This document shows, one piece after another, positions 14,590 to 29,500 of a DNA stretch of 64,000 nt. The stretch comes from Mixophyes australis. Taxonomy: Eukaryota > Chordata > Amphibia > Anura > Limnodynastidae. A program made the translations under genes and the position numbers. The DNA lies in the NCBI GenBank assembly GCA_036250195.1, contig JAVHZZ010000004.1, forward strand, positions 138,449,229 through 138,513,228, written 5' to 3'. Under the pieces are notes generated by a model. The model did not search any database and was not told the DNA's origin. It saw nothing but the letters and a program-made list of their open reading frames with translations. Positions within the stretch are counted from its first letter, which is position 1; each line of letters opens with the position of its first letter.

Positions 14590-17500
14590 TCTGAACCGAT
14601 GAGAGACCCGATTGTGAAGATTTTCTTAAATTTAATTATGGACAGGGGTGTTATGGAACGATCGTACATTGTGCAAGAGTCACAGGGGTGCATGATAACC
14701 GTTCCGAGGTCCCTTTCATTTATTGCTCAGACTCCCACTGTCCAAATGGACGTTTAAGAGACCGAACGGTTTTCAAAATAACTTATTTCGTGTTTTATTA
14801 ATAACACAACCCCCTTTTCAATTTTATAATCAGCTGAAGCACTAGCCAGCCCTGGTTGATTATTACTAACAGGGTAATCAGCATTTTGGGGTCTTCCATT
14901 AGAATAATAACCAAAGCCTCAGATTAGGAAGTGCAGGGCTGGTGTCTCTTTTAGAGGTTACCAGTCCTATGCTAAAAAAACCCTGGGGCTGTTCCACACT
15001 GCACTGTGGGGTCCTGGGAACTGAATGAATGGAACAATGGAGTGGCAAGATTTTTATCCCTGTGGTCTTTGTAAAATGTAATAGGGGGTCCATAAGACCT
15101 TTGCCCATTATTCAAAATATAAACAACTCCCCTTGTTCCAAAACCCCTCTCAACAACTTCTGATCTTCTGTTCTTGGTCCAAGGTAGTCCAGCTGACTTT
15201 GTTTTCAACCTACCCAATTTTAAGGGGCAAATATAGGGGGACACAGATCAACCCACTCAGCACAGAGTAATGTTCACATTCATACTCATATTATCATAAA
15301 TAGTACATTAAAAATAATTAAGAAGAAAACATTAACTCCAAACATGAATATAATTATGCAGTGTGTGTCTTTATTAATAGTAAATATATCAACGTAGACA
15401 AACACACACACACACACACATAAAGGCACACCACTTACATTACTGTATTGTCATCAACTAAAATGTCACAGCCATGAGCTGGGCAGGAGATGGTCTAAAA
15501 AGAAAAGAAGGGAGGGAGTAAAAAAAAAAAAAAAATTAGCCTGAGGGATATAATGATATTGGGAAACAAACATTTATAAAGATTGTAGGAAAGACTGACA
15601 GATGCATGTAGAAATGTGACAAGTGTAAACAAATTATGGAGCAAAGATGAATACAACAAAGTGGATGACAGGAGAGAAAAGTTTATATACACGAAGAGAC
15701 CACATTACAAGATATAGAAAGGAAAAGATGCCAATGCTCGGTTACTCCCAGAACCCGCTACCAGAGTTATTACCTGTCCCATGCCTTCCTCTATGATTTT
15801 GGTGGTCAAATATTCACTCCAGCACTGCATGCAGAACTTATGACCGCACTCAAGGCCTGTGAAATACTGTATAAAATACAGACAGGAGAGCTATTTAAAA
15901 AGACACTGCAGATAACTAAAACAGAACCGTTAATAGTGAAAAAAACAGAGAAAGATATTTAGTGAAAGTTTTTCCCTTAACACTATCTCACAAAATTAAC
16001 AGATCTGCAAGGAGACAGGGTCTCTCTCACACAGTTTGAGTGCAAAACTAAAATGATAGCAGTGAGGAAAACAAAGGCGGAAACACAATTTGTGTATTTA
16101 AACAGATAATTAGAGTAACAGAAAGGAAATAACTTTTTGGTGAAAGTGTCTGCCTTAAACCACGATATACCAATGGACGAAGTGTTAAAATGTACTAAGA
16201 GCAATCACTTTTTGGTCTAGACCTTTCACTTGAGACTGTATGTACCCAAAAGACAGTGTCAAATAGGAATAAACAAATTTACAAAGTAACAATTAAAATT
16301 GTCTAGACGTTAGAATGACACAATCTCATAAGGTGTGTCTGCGACAAAAAACAAATCAGGAGGAGATGACGGCTGTTTTGAAAAAGCAAACTCACCGAAT
16401 TTGGGTAATTCAAGTAGCATATCTGACAGGGCATGTCCTGAGCAGAGGAACGTGTGTTCATCTGCCGTGTCCGAGACTTCTTACTAGGGTTAATTACATG
16501 ACATTCCGAGAAGAGCTTCTCCAGGTTGCCATCAAAATACCTATAAAAAGGTCAAACAGTAGAAAAGTATGATCAAGTTCTCGACTCAAGCTAGATTGAG
16601 CACTATAAATACCGAATTATAGATGCCTTTAATTCCATTTCCTGGAAATACTCCATGGCAGCCATTACAATGGGTTCATTTCTTTCTAGTTTAGGTAGAG
16701 GCGTAAAAATGCCCCAGACAGTATATATGGCAGCTTCTCCTCTTCCCTTCACTTCTTTGAGTGACTTCCCAAGCTCTCTCTAAAATTCATAAACATATCA
16801 AACATGGGTGGAAACTGGGCTGCCATGGAGTATTTTGAGGAAAAGGAATTAAAAGTAATTATAATTCGTTATATTTCATATGCTCTCCTCCATGGCAGCC
16901 ATTACAATGGTATGTAGACAAGCAAAACAGAAGGTAAGGCTACAAAGAACAGATCAGCCACATATGCTGCATAATCAAGTATTTATTCAGTGGCCGTATG
17001 GAGAACATGTCTCTCAAACGGAGAATCAATAGAAGAGAAGACACGCAGATGATAATGACTAACTCAAGTATGGATAGAAATCATCCTGCTGTTTAGCAAA
17101 GCTATTTCTAAACCCTGCGCCCTTCTTGCCAAGAATGTTGCAAGCACTCGTGCCGTGAGAATATTTGGAACCTTATAGCCATTCCTTGTGTGAATGTATA
17201 ATTATTTGTTTTGGTCAAGAAGGAGCACACCTTTTCCTATAGGAATCACAAGAAACTGTTCTGTGCTTCTAAATTCTTTATTTAACAGGAAGAACTCTTC
17301 CCTTTTTACTACGAGCTTCAAAAAGATGTTCCCTAGTCTCAGTGGAAGTTGTTTCCTCATTGATCCCGAAAGGCTTGCAACATTTACACATTATCCAAAT
17401 TAAACATCCTAGGTGTCTCTTTAATCTAACCAGATTCATTATTTATGCCTTGCATAGCACACCGATCCTCCTTGGTCACAAAAGACTCCTTCATCCAGGC

Positions 17501-20500
17501 TCTTTAAACTACTCAGGGGCCAAATCTTTCCCTTAGCTTGAGAACTGCATATGGCACAAAAGACCCCTTCAGATTCAACTGTTAATGGTTTATCACGGGC
17601 TCCATTAACTTTATGTCATTGTACTTTGATGTCGTTCTTCCCTCCCACAGCCTCCACTAGAGTACTGAAAGGACAGGACGTTGCGAACGGCTTACTAGAA
17701 GCTATTAATGCAGAAATATTAAAGCGCCACTAACTTAGGGGTTTACCTAGATTGGATGTTCTTTCGCTGTTTAGGGTTGGATGCGGGATTCATCATCCTC
17801 CAGATGTCCAGTTGCTATACTGCCAGTGAGGTTAGAAGACTTTTTCCTAGGAACCCTGAGAAGTTTCGAGTCCTTCATTTTAGTGCCCCTCAAAGCGGAA
17901 TGTGCATGCACAGACCGTCAACATTAGTGTACTTCGTACAAGATTCAAACTACACACCAGATTTGCTCCACAGAGATAGCAGACTGGATTTCTCTGGGTA
18001 GCCAACTCAGTCCTCGGCTTAAACCACAAAGTAAGTAAGTATCTGCACCACAGAAAAATAACAAACACTACACCTGTTCTACCTAACAAGAGAAAGGAAA
18101 AAACAGAGAAAGAGAAGGAGCTGCTTTATATACTGTCAGGGGGCGTTGTTAATTAACCTGTCTCTACCTAAACAAGAAGGGAACTTACCCATTTTAATGG
18201 CTGCCATGGAGAATTGTAGAAGAAAAGACGGTTCACAAGTGTTAATACAAATATAATATGAAGACAATGCATGATAACAATAGATCCAAATGTTGTGATC
18301 TTGAAATCACAACTGGTGTGTGCTCCTGGAAAGGGGTGATAGACATAGAAAATGAAGGCTCAACAAATAGATGAACATTAGAAAAAATAAAATTAGAATA
18401 TTCTAGAACTTAAAATAACAGTTTTCTTACAGGACAATGTTAATGCTTAGAAGAGATGGAATTGGACAGACAGTGAGCCAAGATCATAATCGTAAAGTAA
18501 AGCTGCATTACAGGGACAAGGCATTGATCCCACCCTTTACATCATTGTATACAATCACAACACTCTCCATACAGACAAACCTGTATAATTGTACTGCAAT
18601 CTGTCGACCGCACTCAAAAAAATACCTACCAAAGAGCAATGTAAAGTCTACATACTCTATATTTAACCCACCAGCTTATTATTTCCATGAACTCTCTTAA
18701 TTAAAGCCACCTGATCTCATGCCAGGGTTGCCAACACTGTTCTAGATTCCTGTTGTTGCAGGTACATCAATCTCATCATTCCTTTGTCTCCCCATTTCCC
18801 TGCAATGCACAAACTAAAAGCAACCCACAAGAAACACATGGTATAATCCTGCAATTTAGCGACACATTAAGTGCCCTAATTGGATGAAATCACAGTGACT
18901 TGTTTGTGTGGTTGGAAGATGACCAGACACACAAGCCAATTGAGATCATCTTCCGACCACATATACAGACATGTGCAATAATGATCAAAATGATTTTGAT
19001 CACATAATTATTTTGGGACCACAAACATACTGTAGAATCTGGCCAATTGCCTGATATCACAGCATATGATCAGGATTAGTCCATCATACCCTCTCTGTAT
19101 GAGAGGCAACAAGCAGTATTGTCTTCTCACTAAGAAATTTGAACTGACCACACTGCCCTTCCATTAACTTCAGTCTAGGATAATCCAGACTTCCCAACAG
19201 GCGCTCGCCACCTATGTAACCACCCGTGGAGTAAACTCACTGGGGGACCTAAATTGTCATATGATTTAATGGAATATGATTTATGAATGGAATGAGTTGG
19301 AGATCTTTGCAATCCCTTTCAGAAAAATATGGTATATCACAATCCAATGTCTTTGAATATTGACAAATATGCTCCTATCTACAGTCCCTTCCCAGATTGC
19401 AGGTATTCGAGAACCTGACCTCATTTGAGCAATTATGCTATTATACCCCCTCCATGAATAGAATGATTTTGATCCTCTATCATTTAATTCTATTCATATC
19501 TGGTGACAATGTCCTAAAATGTTTTGTATTCTGGCGGAAAATACTACGATTGAACAGATTTGAGACACTAAATTCCGGCTCTCACCCTGGTATGCTTTCC
19601 TGCATCTCCTGGTCCCAGGGTTCAGACCACAGTCTGAAAAACTTGCTTCCCATATTTTAAAAGCAGCCAAATCAAAGTACTGAAAGTAACCTTTTCGGTC
19701 GCTTAAGAATAAAATCTGGCTTACTGCATATATGGAAAAAGACAATCCTTCAATTACAAGGAAAGCTGACAAACTTGACCCTATCTGGGAGCCTTGATTC
19801 ATATTTGCCTCCCCCACACCGTAAATGTTGTACATTGTATCCCATAAAGACCCTTAACATTATATTCTACAACTTATTCTGGCCCCTTTATATTAACCTA
19901 GCGGGCCTTACTGATACACACAGATCACGTTATTCCCTGTTTTAGTGTTCTGTATTGTATTGCTGTTACCTTGTTGTATTGCTTAAATACACGTATTGCT
20001 TAATTATTATGTTTGTACAAGTTGTCATTCTAAAAAAAAAAAAAAAAAAATGTCCATGGAACATAAAAGCAAAAGTCTTCTGCACAACCAGAAAAGGAAG
20101 GGTGTCAAGCTAAGATAAATGGTTGCCAGCATCAGACTGTTTTAACATTTCTACAAAAATTAGTTCATGTTCCATGTATCTATCTTCCACTGTCTCTGCT
20201 CATTCCAGCCATAACTGCACATAAATGACATAGTAAGCTCATTTGGACAGGGCATTATTTATCTTCAACCTCATGTTATTGTATGTTATTTGTATAATGA
20301 TGCCCTCAATCTACAGTGCTGCATAAAATGTTGGTACTCAAGTATACACTGTATCTATATGCCTTGACAAAATAGGAAATCTACCGGAATCATGTTTTTC
20401 CTGGCAAAAAAAAAAAATAGAAATATTTTTTGTAAGTTCTATAACTGCTGTAGAATAAAAGTCTGGAAATGAGGAGTGCATTGAAAAATAGTTTCCCCGC

Positions 20501-23500
20501 CAACAAGCACATGCAGCTGACCATATCTTTAGTAGGGAAAAAAAAATCACAACAGTATTTAGATATATTGGAGAGAAGGATGTATTTAAATATTCCTGTA
20601 AACTTTGTTAATTACAGTGCTCCATCTTTATAATTCAACCATCAATTTCCATCATCGGGTGTACAGTCATGGCCAAAAGATTTGAGAATGACACAAGTAT
20701 TGGACTTCACAAAGTTGCCAGCTTCAGTGTTTTTAAACCTTTTTGTCAGATGATGCTATGGTATACTGAAGTAAAATTACAAGCATTTCATAAGTGTTAA
20801 AGGTTTTTATTGACAATTACATTAAGTTTACGCAAAGACTCAATATTTGCATAGTTGACCCTTCTTTTTGAGGACCTGGCATGCTGTCAATCAGCTTCTG
20901 GGAAATAAACTGACAGATGGACTCCCATTCTTGCCTAATCAATGCTTGGAGTTTGTCAGAATTTGTGGGTTTTTGTTTGTCCACCCATCTCTTGAGGATT
21001 GCCCGCAAGTTCTCAATGGGATTAAGGTCTGGGGAGTTTCCTGGCCATGAACCATTTTGATGTTTTGATCCCCGAGCCACTTAGTCATCACTTTTGCTTT
21101 ATGGCAAGGTGCCCCATAATGCTGTAAAATGCATTGTTCATCACCAAACTGTTCTTGAATGGTTGGGAGAAGTTGCTCTTGGAGGATGTTTTGGTACCAT
21201 TCTTTATTCATGGCTGTGTTCTTAGGCAAAACTGTGAGTGAGCTCACTCCCTTGGCTGAGAAGCAACCCCACACATGAATGGTCTCAGGAAACGTTACTG
21301 TTGGCATGACACAGGACTGGCAGCGCTCACCTTTCCTTCTCCGGACAAGCGTTTTTCCAGATGCCCCAAACAATCTGAAAGGGGATTCATCAGAGAAAAT
21401 GACTTTATCCCGGTCCTCAGCAGTCCAATCCCTGTACCTTTTGCAGATTATCAGTCTGTCCCTGATGTTTTTCCTGGAGAGAATTGGCTTCTTTGCTGGC
21501 CTTCTTGACACCAGGCCATCTTCCAAAAGTCTTCTCCTCACTGTGCGTACAGATGCACTCACACCTGCCTGCTGCCATTCCTGAGCAAGCTCTGCACTGG
21601 TGGTGCCCAGTTCTGCAACTGAATCAACTTCAAGCAGATAGTCCTGGCGTTCTTAGGCGCTCTGAAGCCTTCTTCACAACTATTGAACCTCTCTCTTCTT
21701 GAAGTTTTTTATGATCCGATAAATGGTTGACAACAATTTCCTTGCCTGTGAAGCCCTTTTTTTGCAACGCAATGATGACTGCACGTGTTTCTTTGAATAA
21801 CCATGGTTAACAGAGGAAGAACAATGATTTCAAGCACCACCCTCCTTTTAAAGCTTCCAGTCTGTTATTCTAACTCAATCAGCATGAACGAGTGATCTCC
21901 AGCCTTGTTCTCGTCAACACTCTCACCTGTGTTAACGAGAGAATCACTGACCTGATATCAGCTGGTTCTTTTGTGGCAGGGCTGAAATGCAGTGGAAATG
22001 TTTTTGGTATAGAGTTCACTGTCATGGCAAAGATGGACTTTGAAATTAATTGCAATTCATCTGATCACTCTTCATGACATTCTGGAGTATATGCAAATTG
22101 CCATCATAAAAACTGAGACAGTAGACTTTATGAAAAATAATGTGTGTGTCATTCTCAAAACTTTTGGCCATGACTATTCTCCGCACAAAATTACAAAACA
22201 AACAATGTATTAATTCCATTATATGGCACAATATTTACAACACCACTCTTGTTGATATAATGCCAGTTTTTGCCTGTGTTTTATGCTGGCAATAAGGGAA
22301 AGCATTGTACATAAATGCTGCCATGTTTCTGATAGAAATCATCTTACATCCCCAGTAACCTGACCAACAAACTGACCTATTAGCAGCAGTGTTTGCTACA
22401 GTATTTATTACATTTTTTGCTACTTTACATATTGCACAATCAAAATATATAATATAAAAATGAAAAGATACAAGGCACAACATTTCAGTTTTTCTAGTAT
22501 TTTCTTTGCCGTTTATATGCAAAGCACTGCCCACATTAGGAGAATGTTGAGAATGAAGAACATCTTAAATTAAAATTATGATTTAATTTTTAAGCTTAGC
22601 TCCACTTTAAGCTACAGTATTAAATATTTTAGAACATATTTTTGAATGTATGAAATACATTGTATTTACCAAAACTATCAAAACTTGGCATCACTTGTCA
22701 AAATTTCCACTCCTGTGAATGATTATTTTGAAGATGCACATTGTGTATAACAAAACAAGGATTTGGTTAAAGTTAACCATGCAGATACTGCCATAATCAA
22801 AGCTAGATAAAAATACTGATATCCAGGGATTTTTCACTATAGTTTATTTATACATACACATTTCTCCCCCGTATGATTAATACAACAGACATAAGACTAT
22901 TCAAGATTCCTGTGGAAAGTTGAGCATAGAACAAATTCACATTCATAACAGACTGTCTATCTTGTTATTTCATACACAGATGGTAGACTGTTCAAAGCAC
23001 CCAGATTCTTGTCTCATGTGCATTTACCACCACATTTTTACACTGCTTAACTTTCCTGGGGCACTACCTAAATGCATGTACAGGGAATAGATCATATCTC
23101 CTGATTTATTGCTTTTAATATTTATATCATGAAGACAACTACGTCTCCAGTGTTGCAGCCTTGTGCATTTACACCACATACACATGGGAAGTCATTAGCT
23201 CATGTGATTAGGCACAAAAAGGACTCTCTTACCTCTCCATTAGCTTTTCCTTGTCCCAGTTGAAATGACTCAGAAGTATTCTAGTGATAGTAGCTGGATT
23301 CTGCAGACATAAATAGATTGCTGTAACATTTGTGTGTACATCATAAGGCTAAATGTTTTTGTGTGTTTTTCGTTCTACCCCACTATTTAAACTTTCACTT
23401 TTGAGAATACAGTGGTGAGAATGGCTAACAAACTCCTCAACTCAGTAATGTATAAAACAAATATGTTACTTTTATTTTTAAAACACCAAATTGCAGTATT

Positions 23501-26500
23501 TAAAAGTTCGATAAACGATGTCAAAACTAAATATTTAAAATATTGTTTGTTAGGTAAAATGACAGTATAATACGTAATTTTAAAGAATTGTTTATAGGAA
23601 ATAGATTGTGAACGTTTACTGACAAATCTGTACAGCTTTAACACCAAAATAATAATGTGTTTTTTTCCTTTTCAAAATGATGTGAGAATAGAGGAAACTT
23701 GGATATGTCTATTTTACCTGCCAGTTTATTGGCATAAAAGTTCATATACATTTAAATACATCATTTAAAAAAGTGTCTGCAGTTTATATTTGTTTTACTT
23801 ATACAACAGTTTTCAGAATATCCCATCTTAATTTGTCCATATCAGCTGTGAGATCATCCTTCAAAACCAACACACCCTTCATAATATATACAGTTAACCA
23901 TCCCCAAGCTGCAGTTTCTCTCTTAGGGTTGTAGCAGTTCTGAAATAGGGCTATCAGATGTGACCAGTGATGTAGCTCATGTAAGTTTAAACTAGCAAAA
24001 GGGTCTCTTTAGAGGTGAATGGCAGAATATAACCAGCATCATTGACCAGAAGTAATTTAGGAGCTATTCTTCTCAGTCTCGCAATTCTTCCTGGTTACCA
24101 TTCTCAAAAAAAACACTGGCGAGCTTGCAGAAGGCTAATCCCAGGTAAAAGCCAATGCCTGAGGAAAACTGTGTGTGTTTGGTATTAATCTTTTCTAATA
24201 AAAGACAGTAGAAGATAAATAGTATGAGTCTCTAATGTCCATAAAAGTAAAGGATGTACATTGGCGCACACACACATATTCCATCATTACAAATATGTTT
24301 GCACACATATTTACAGAATACATTCATACTAGACAAAATTATTTGGAAGATATATAAAGCCATTGGGCTTGGACACAGTGCAGGTAACTACAATGCCTTA
24401 GATTAACTGTAATTTCCTAATATTGTTGGGTAACTGCTACTCTACATGGGTGGTCCCTTGAAAGCTTATAAAGGCTAGCTTGTGCTCGGATCCTCAATTC
24501 TACACAAATATGTCCATTACCGACATACAGTAGTATATATTCAGGGCTGTCCCAACTGGTAATATAAAGGCTCAATGCAGCCAGAGGCAATTTATGGCTT
24601 TGGTATTTCTGAAGTATATTTGTCAGTGTTTTAAAAGAAACCAGTCCATGAACATGTACTTATAATGGCCCTTCCCTTGAAAACTTTAGTCAGCATTGAT
24701 ATTGCTCATAGCCTATCAATGCAATGGTATTTATTTTTAAAATATATATATGTAACCTTTTACACAGACAAGGAAATCGTTCACAGTGCACACCCCAAAA
24801 CCGTGAATCTCCGGTATCTACAGGTGGATGACAAATAGCAAATATCCTGGTAAAATTACACAGTCATGAATCACCATGTATGTGTAGTTGAAGAGAGTAG
24901 AGTAACAGTCACTAGACTGTGATTGAGCTTAGAACATATAACCATGGGTTACCATGGTTTTATGTTCTAAGCTCAACCCTTACCTTTTATGGTGTCAACT
25001 GTGTATAGTAAGTAGAGTTACACCTTTAGGGCACAGAGAGCATACACCTATTTACATATACACATGTAAAAAGGCAACAAGATTATTCCACTATTGACAA
25101 TAGTACAGAACTAGGAAAAATATGGAAGACTCACTAGTCTAAGAAAACTACATCTCTTCAGACACTACCACACTATTGTAAAATGCAGTCTCTTGTTCCC
25201 GACAATATAACCCACATTACCTAAGTCACTTACAATGAACCCTATGTGGCATGCATAGGTAGAATACCAACGCACAATGCAATGTTATCCAGTGGCTGCC
25301 ACTCCTTGGTATTGGAATGGTTAACTTTAGACATTTAATGAGTGGCATTAGGAGATCTCTCTGCTTACTTCAACATCTCCGGTTTCAAGGACACTTTGTT
25401 CATAACCCCGACACCTGACACACAGGACATCAAAATCCACTACCTGACCATTTCTTAGTTAAAAACAAATGTCATTATCTACCAGTACAAATGCAAATAT
25501 AAATACCAGGATTATACGCTTTTACATTTCCTCAACTCGGTAATGGGAACATGATATCTACATATTATAGATAGGAAATCCCTTTTTCAGTGTGGACATT
25601 TTAGAGAGGGAGTTTATTATTATCTCCTGAACATTTATTAAACAGCTAGTCCATGACTGCTCTCCACACAGTAAATTGGCTTGGCAGCGGACTAAGTCCA
25701 TTTGTGGCTCAGAATAGAGCTCTATGAAAGCATTTTTTGCACAAGTTTTTCCCTGCGATGAACATTAGCAAGAATACATGCAGCTTGGCACCCAGCTGCA
25801 GGTAATGGGAAAAAGAGACATGCTTTTTTGAGAAGGGGATGTTCAAAAGCAGAAAAGATGTTTAACACATAAAAAGTAGCACTAAGAAATGTGATTGCAG
25901 TTTGCTGCAAAAAATAAAATAAAAATGGATCCCTGCTGTTTTCCGTGTTAATACAGGCCCAGTCAATATTCCTCAGTTGGATGTACACAACCAGCAAAAT
26001 AATCCTCAGACTATATACAAAAGACATACAAATGAGAAAAAAAAATAAACAATTTAAAATAAAAAAAAATATTGATAAAACAAATAGTATCAATAAAATT
26101 GAGAGCAAATAACTGCATTATAACAACTAAAGCACTAGTTGAAACCACTAAACCAGAAGCTACTGGATTTATTAATTGCAGTCCCCCCATGCATACCACA
26201 GGAGTAGAAACAAGGCTAAACAAATGTACAAATTCAATAACATATTCAATATTATTTTAACCATATATACACCAATACCAATAGTGGTATCTTTTTCTCA
26301 ATATTTATAACCCATGTGTGTTACTACAATTAAAGCAAGTGCTACATTTGTTTTAGCAATAAAAACTTGATTTTCTCCTTTGTAAATCTTTAATATTAAG
26401 AAAAAATATATACTGAAAAATAATATTGCACATCTACAATGTAAAGAACATGCATAAAAAATGTATTGAGAACTATAGTAAAACCATACACTTTAATATT

Positions 26501-29500
26501 ACAACATATTAACATTATCTAAGATATAATTGGAGTTCAAATTGCAACCAGGCCATAGTCATTTGTGCAGAATTGCTTTTTTAAACAAATGTATAGTTGT
26601 GCCTTTCCTATGCCAAGTGAGCAATAAACACCTTTGTTTTCCTCAATTTTGTCAAATCTATTTCTAAAATGTTACATGCTTTTTTAAAAAAAAATAAACC
26701 ATGTCTGCCTGTGAGGTCACCAGTCATGTGCATTCATACATGGTGAAGAAGGGATGCCTGAATGAGGTGCAAGGTGATTGCACCACTTTACAAAAGGCAG
26801 ACTGCAATAGCGGCATAAAAAAAAATTCCCTCATTGTATTCATAAATCCTAAGCCACAAGTTAATCAATGACTGCCTGGTCATGCAGGTCAAAGATTCGG
26901 CTACCATAATTTACATCAGTTGTGGGAACGCCCTGCAATTGCAATGGCTAACACGCTGAACAATTAGAACAAAATAAAAAATAAAAAAAGGTTGAAAATA
27001 CTCTTTGTCAAGAGGAACATTTTTAGTGAACTATTACAGTTTTTGGATAATTACATTAGTATCCATTAAACAAGCAAGGGTCGGCTTATTCAAAGCATTA
27101 ACTACAGATAATAGCATGTGTAAAAAAAAATTAAAGAAAACAATAAATGGAGTATGAGTTACTGTCTTTGTTCAAATAATAATGTAACACAGGAAGCCAT
27201 GATGCATAGTTACCTTCTTTGTCATACAATAATTAAGGGACAAATGTCTTCTAACTTGCGTCTCTGCAGTAAATGGAGTGAGAATCCTCAATTTCCATCT
27301 TATGTCATTTTGATACAAAGGTTATTCTGCTTCCGTTGTTATTATTATTATTATTATTATTAAAAATAAATAAAATAGATTCCCTAGACAAACTGCTATG
27401 TGACATGTTTCATTGAGAAAGACAAACGTTTCCAATCATAATTCAAGTTCAGATATAGAGGTGGTACTAAGAAAATCTTGCAGATTTAATCATCCTGGAC
27501 CCACACAATAAACTACTTATTAACTCAAGAAGAAATGCAAAATAAAAAAATGCAAATAAAGTATGAAGAACAACATTCTGAAACAGAAATTTTTGTTTAG
27601 CACTTCCTAAGAAGAAAGGAGACACAATACTAGCCACTGTCAAACATTCAGTGGATAGTTAGAAAAATGGTACTTTAATAAATCTCAAAGCTAAGATAAT
27701 TCCCTGTGCTAGATATATACAAGTGTGATTGTAAAAGCTGATTTAACCAGGATACAGGATGAGCAAAAATCCAGGGGGAGGCACTGAGAGGGCACAGTGA
27801 TTAACCACGGCGTCACACATAAGAAGCTTGTGCTGTGCTGTGCCCCAAGCATTGACCTGTTTGCTGTGACAAAAAACTATCTTCGTCACCTGAATTACAT
27901 TTTACACACATTAGGACACATGAAAGTAGAACAAGGTCATACACCTTAGTGAACAACTGCAAATTTACCATCAAGTGTGTGTGTGTATATATAATATAAA
28001 TACAGGTGAAATAAGCATTGAACACCAACATTTTTCTCAATAAATATATAATGTGGCTATTGTAGTGAAATTTACACCAAATGTCAGCGACAACCCTTGT
28101 AATCCACAGAATTGCAAAGAAATCAAACCATAGATGTCCATAAAATAAGTTTTGTGAAATGACACAGGTAAAAAGTATTTAATGCAAAGAAAGGGAGGTG
28201 CAAAGAAAGGGAGGTGTTAAAGGCATGGAAAGCCAAGACACCAGATAAAATCTATTAGTAATTAGAAAGCAATCCTTCCAGCTGGTTCAGCCACAACTGA
28301 TGGCCTATAAAAATGTGTCTCATTACGAAGGTGTCACACAAGAAACATCTCACGATGGTAAAAAGCAAACAGGTCTCTCAAGACCTTCGCTACCTTATTG
28401 TTGCAAAACATACTGATGGCATTGGTTACAGAAGGATCTCTAAACTGCTGAATGTTCCAGTGAGCACTGTTGGGGCTATAATCCAGAAGTGGAAAGAACA
28501 TCATTTCACCATAAACCGGCCACGACCAGGTGCACCATGCAAGATTTCTGACAGAGGAGTGAAAAAAATTATCAGAAGAGTTGTCAAAGAACCACATGTG
28601 GAGAGCTTCAGAAAGACCTGGAATTAGCAAGTAAAATTGTTTCAAAGAAAAAAAAAAGTAATGCACTCAACCACCATGGCCTGTATGCACACTCATCATG
28701 CAAAACTCCCTTGCTGAAGAAAAAACATGTAGAAGTTCGTTTAAAGTTTTCTGCACAACATTTGGACAGGTCTGTAAAATACTGGGAGAATATAGTGTGG
28801 TCAGATGAGAGCAAAACTGAACTCTTTGGATGCCATAATACACACCATGTTTGGAGGAGAAATGGCACGGCATGTCACCCCAAAAACACCATACCAAAAG
28901 TGAAGTTTGGAGGTAAGCACATCATGGTGTGGGGCTGTTTTTCTGCACACGGTACTGGCATACTGCATATAGTTGAAGGAAGGATGAATGGAAAAATGCA
29001 TAGAGATTCTTGACAAAAATCTGCTACCATCTACCAGGATGCTGAAGATAAAACAAGGGTGGACATTTCAGCAAGACAATGATCCCAAACACACAGCCAA
29101 GGAACACACTCAATTGGTTTCAGAGAAACAAAATAAAGCTGCTAGAATGGCCCAGCCAAACACCTGACTTGAATCTAATTGCAAATCTATGGAAAGAACT
29201 AAAGATCAGAGTTCATAGAAGAAACCTATGGAACCTTCAAGATTTGAAGACTATTTGCGTTGAAGAATGGGGCAAAATCACACCTGAGCAATGCATGCGT
29301 CTAGTTTCTCCATACAGGAGGTGTCTTGAAGCTGTCATTGCCAACAAAGGCTTTTGTACAAAGTATTAAATAGATTTCGGGAAGCTTGTTCAATACTTTT
29401 TCCCTGTGTCATTTCACATTATTACACAAAGCTTAAATTATGGACATCTATGGTTTGATTTCTTTGCATGTGTGAATTGCAAGGGTTGTTGCTGACATTT

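Noticed and set aside
14528..14600. Minus-strand peptide with alternating Tyr-Ile that looks like a membrane segment
   Set aside because: Translation of the AT microsatellite.
24923..24976. Pre-miRNA
   Set aside because: Stem of 25 pairs with a 4-base loop and no lower stem is shorter than animal pre-miRNA hairpins; no small RNA evidence available.
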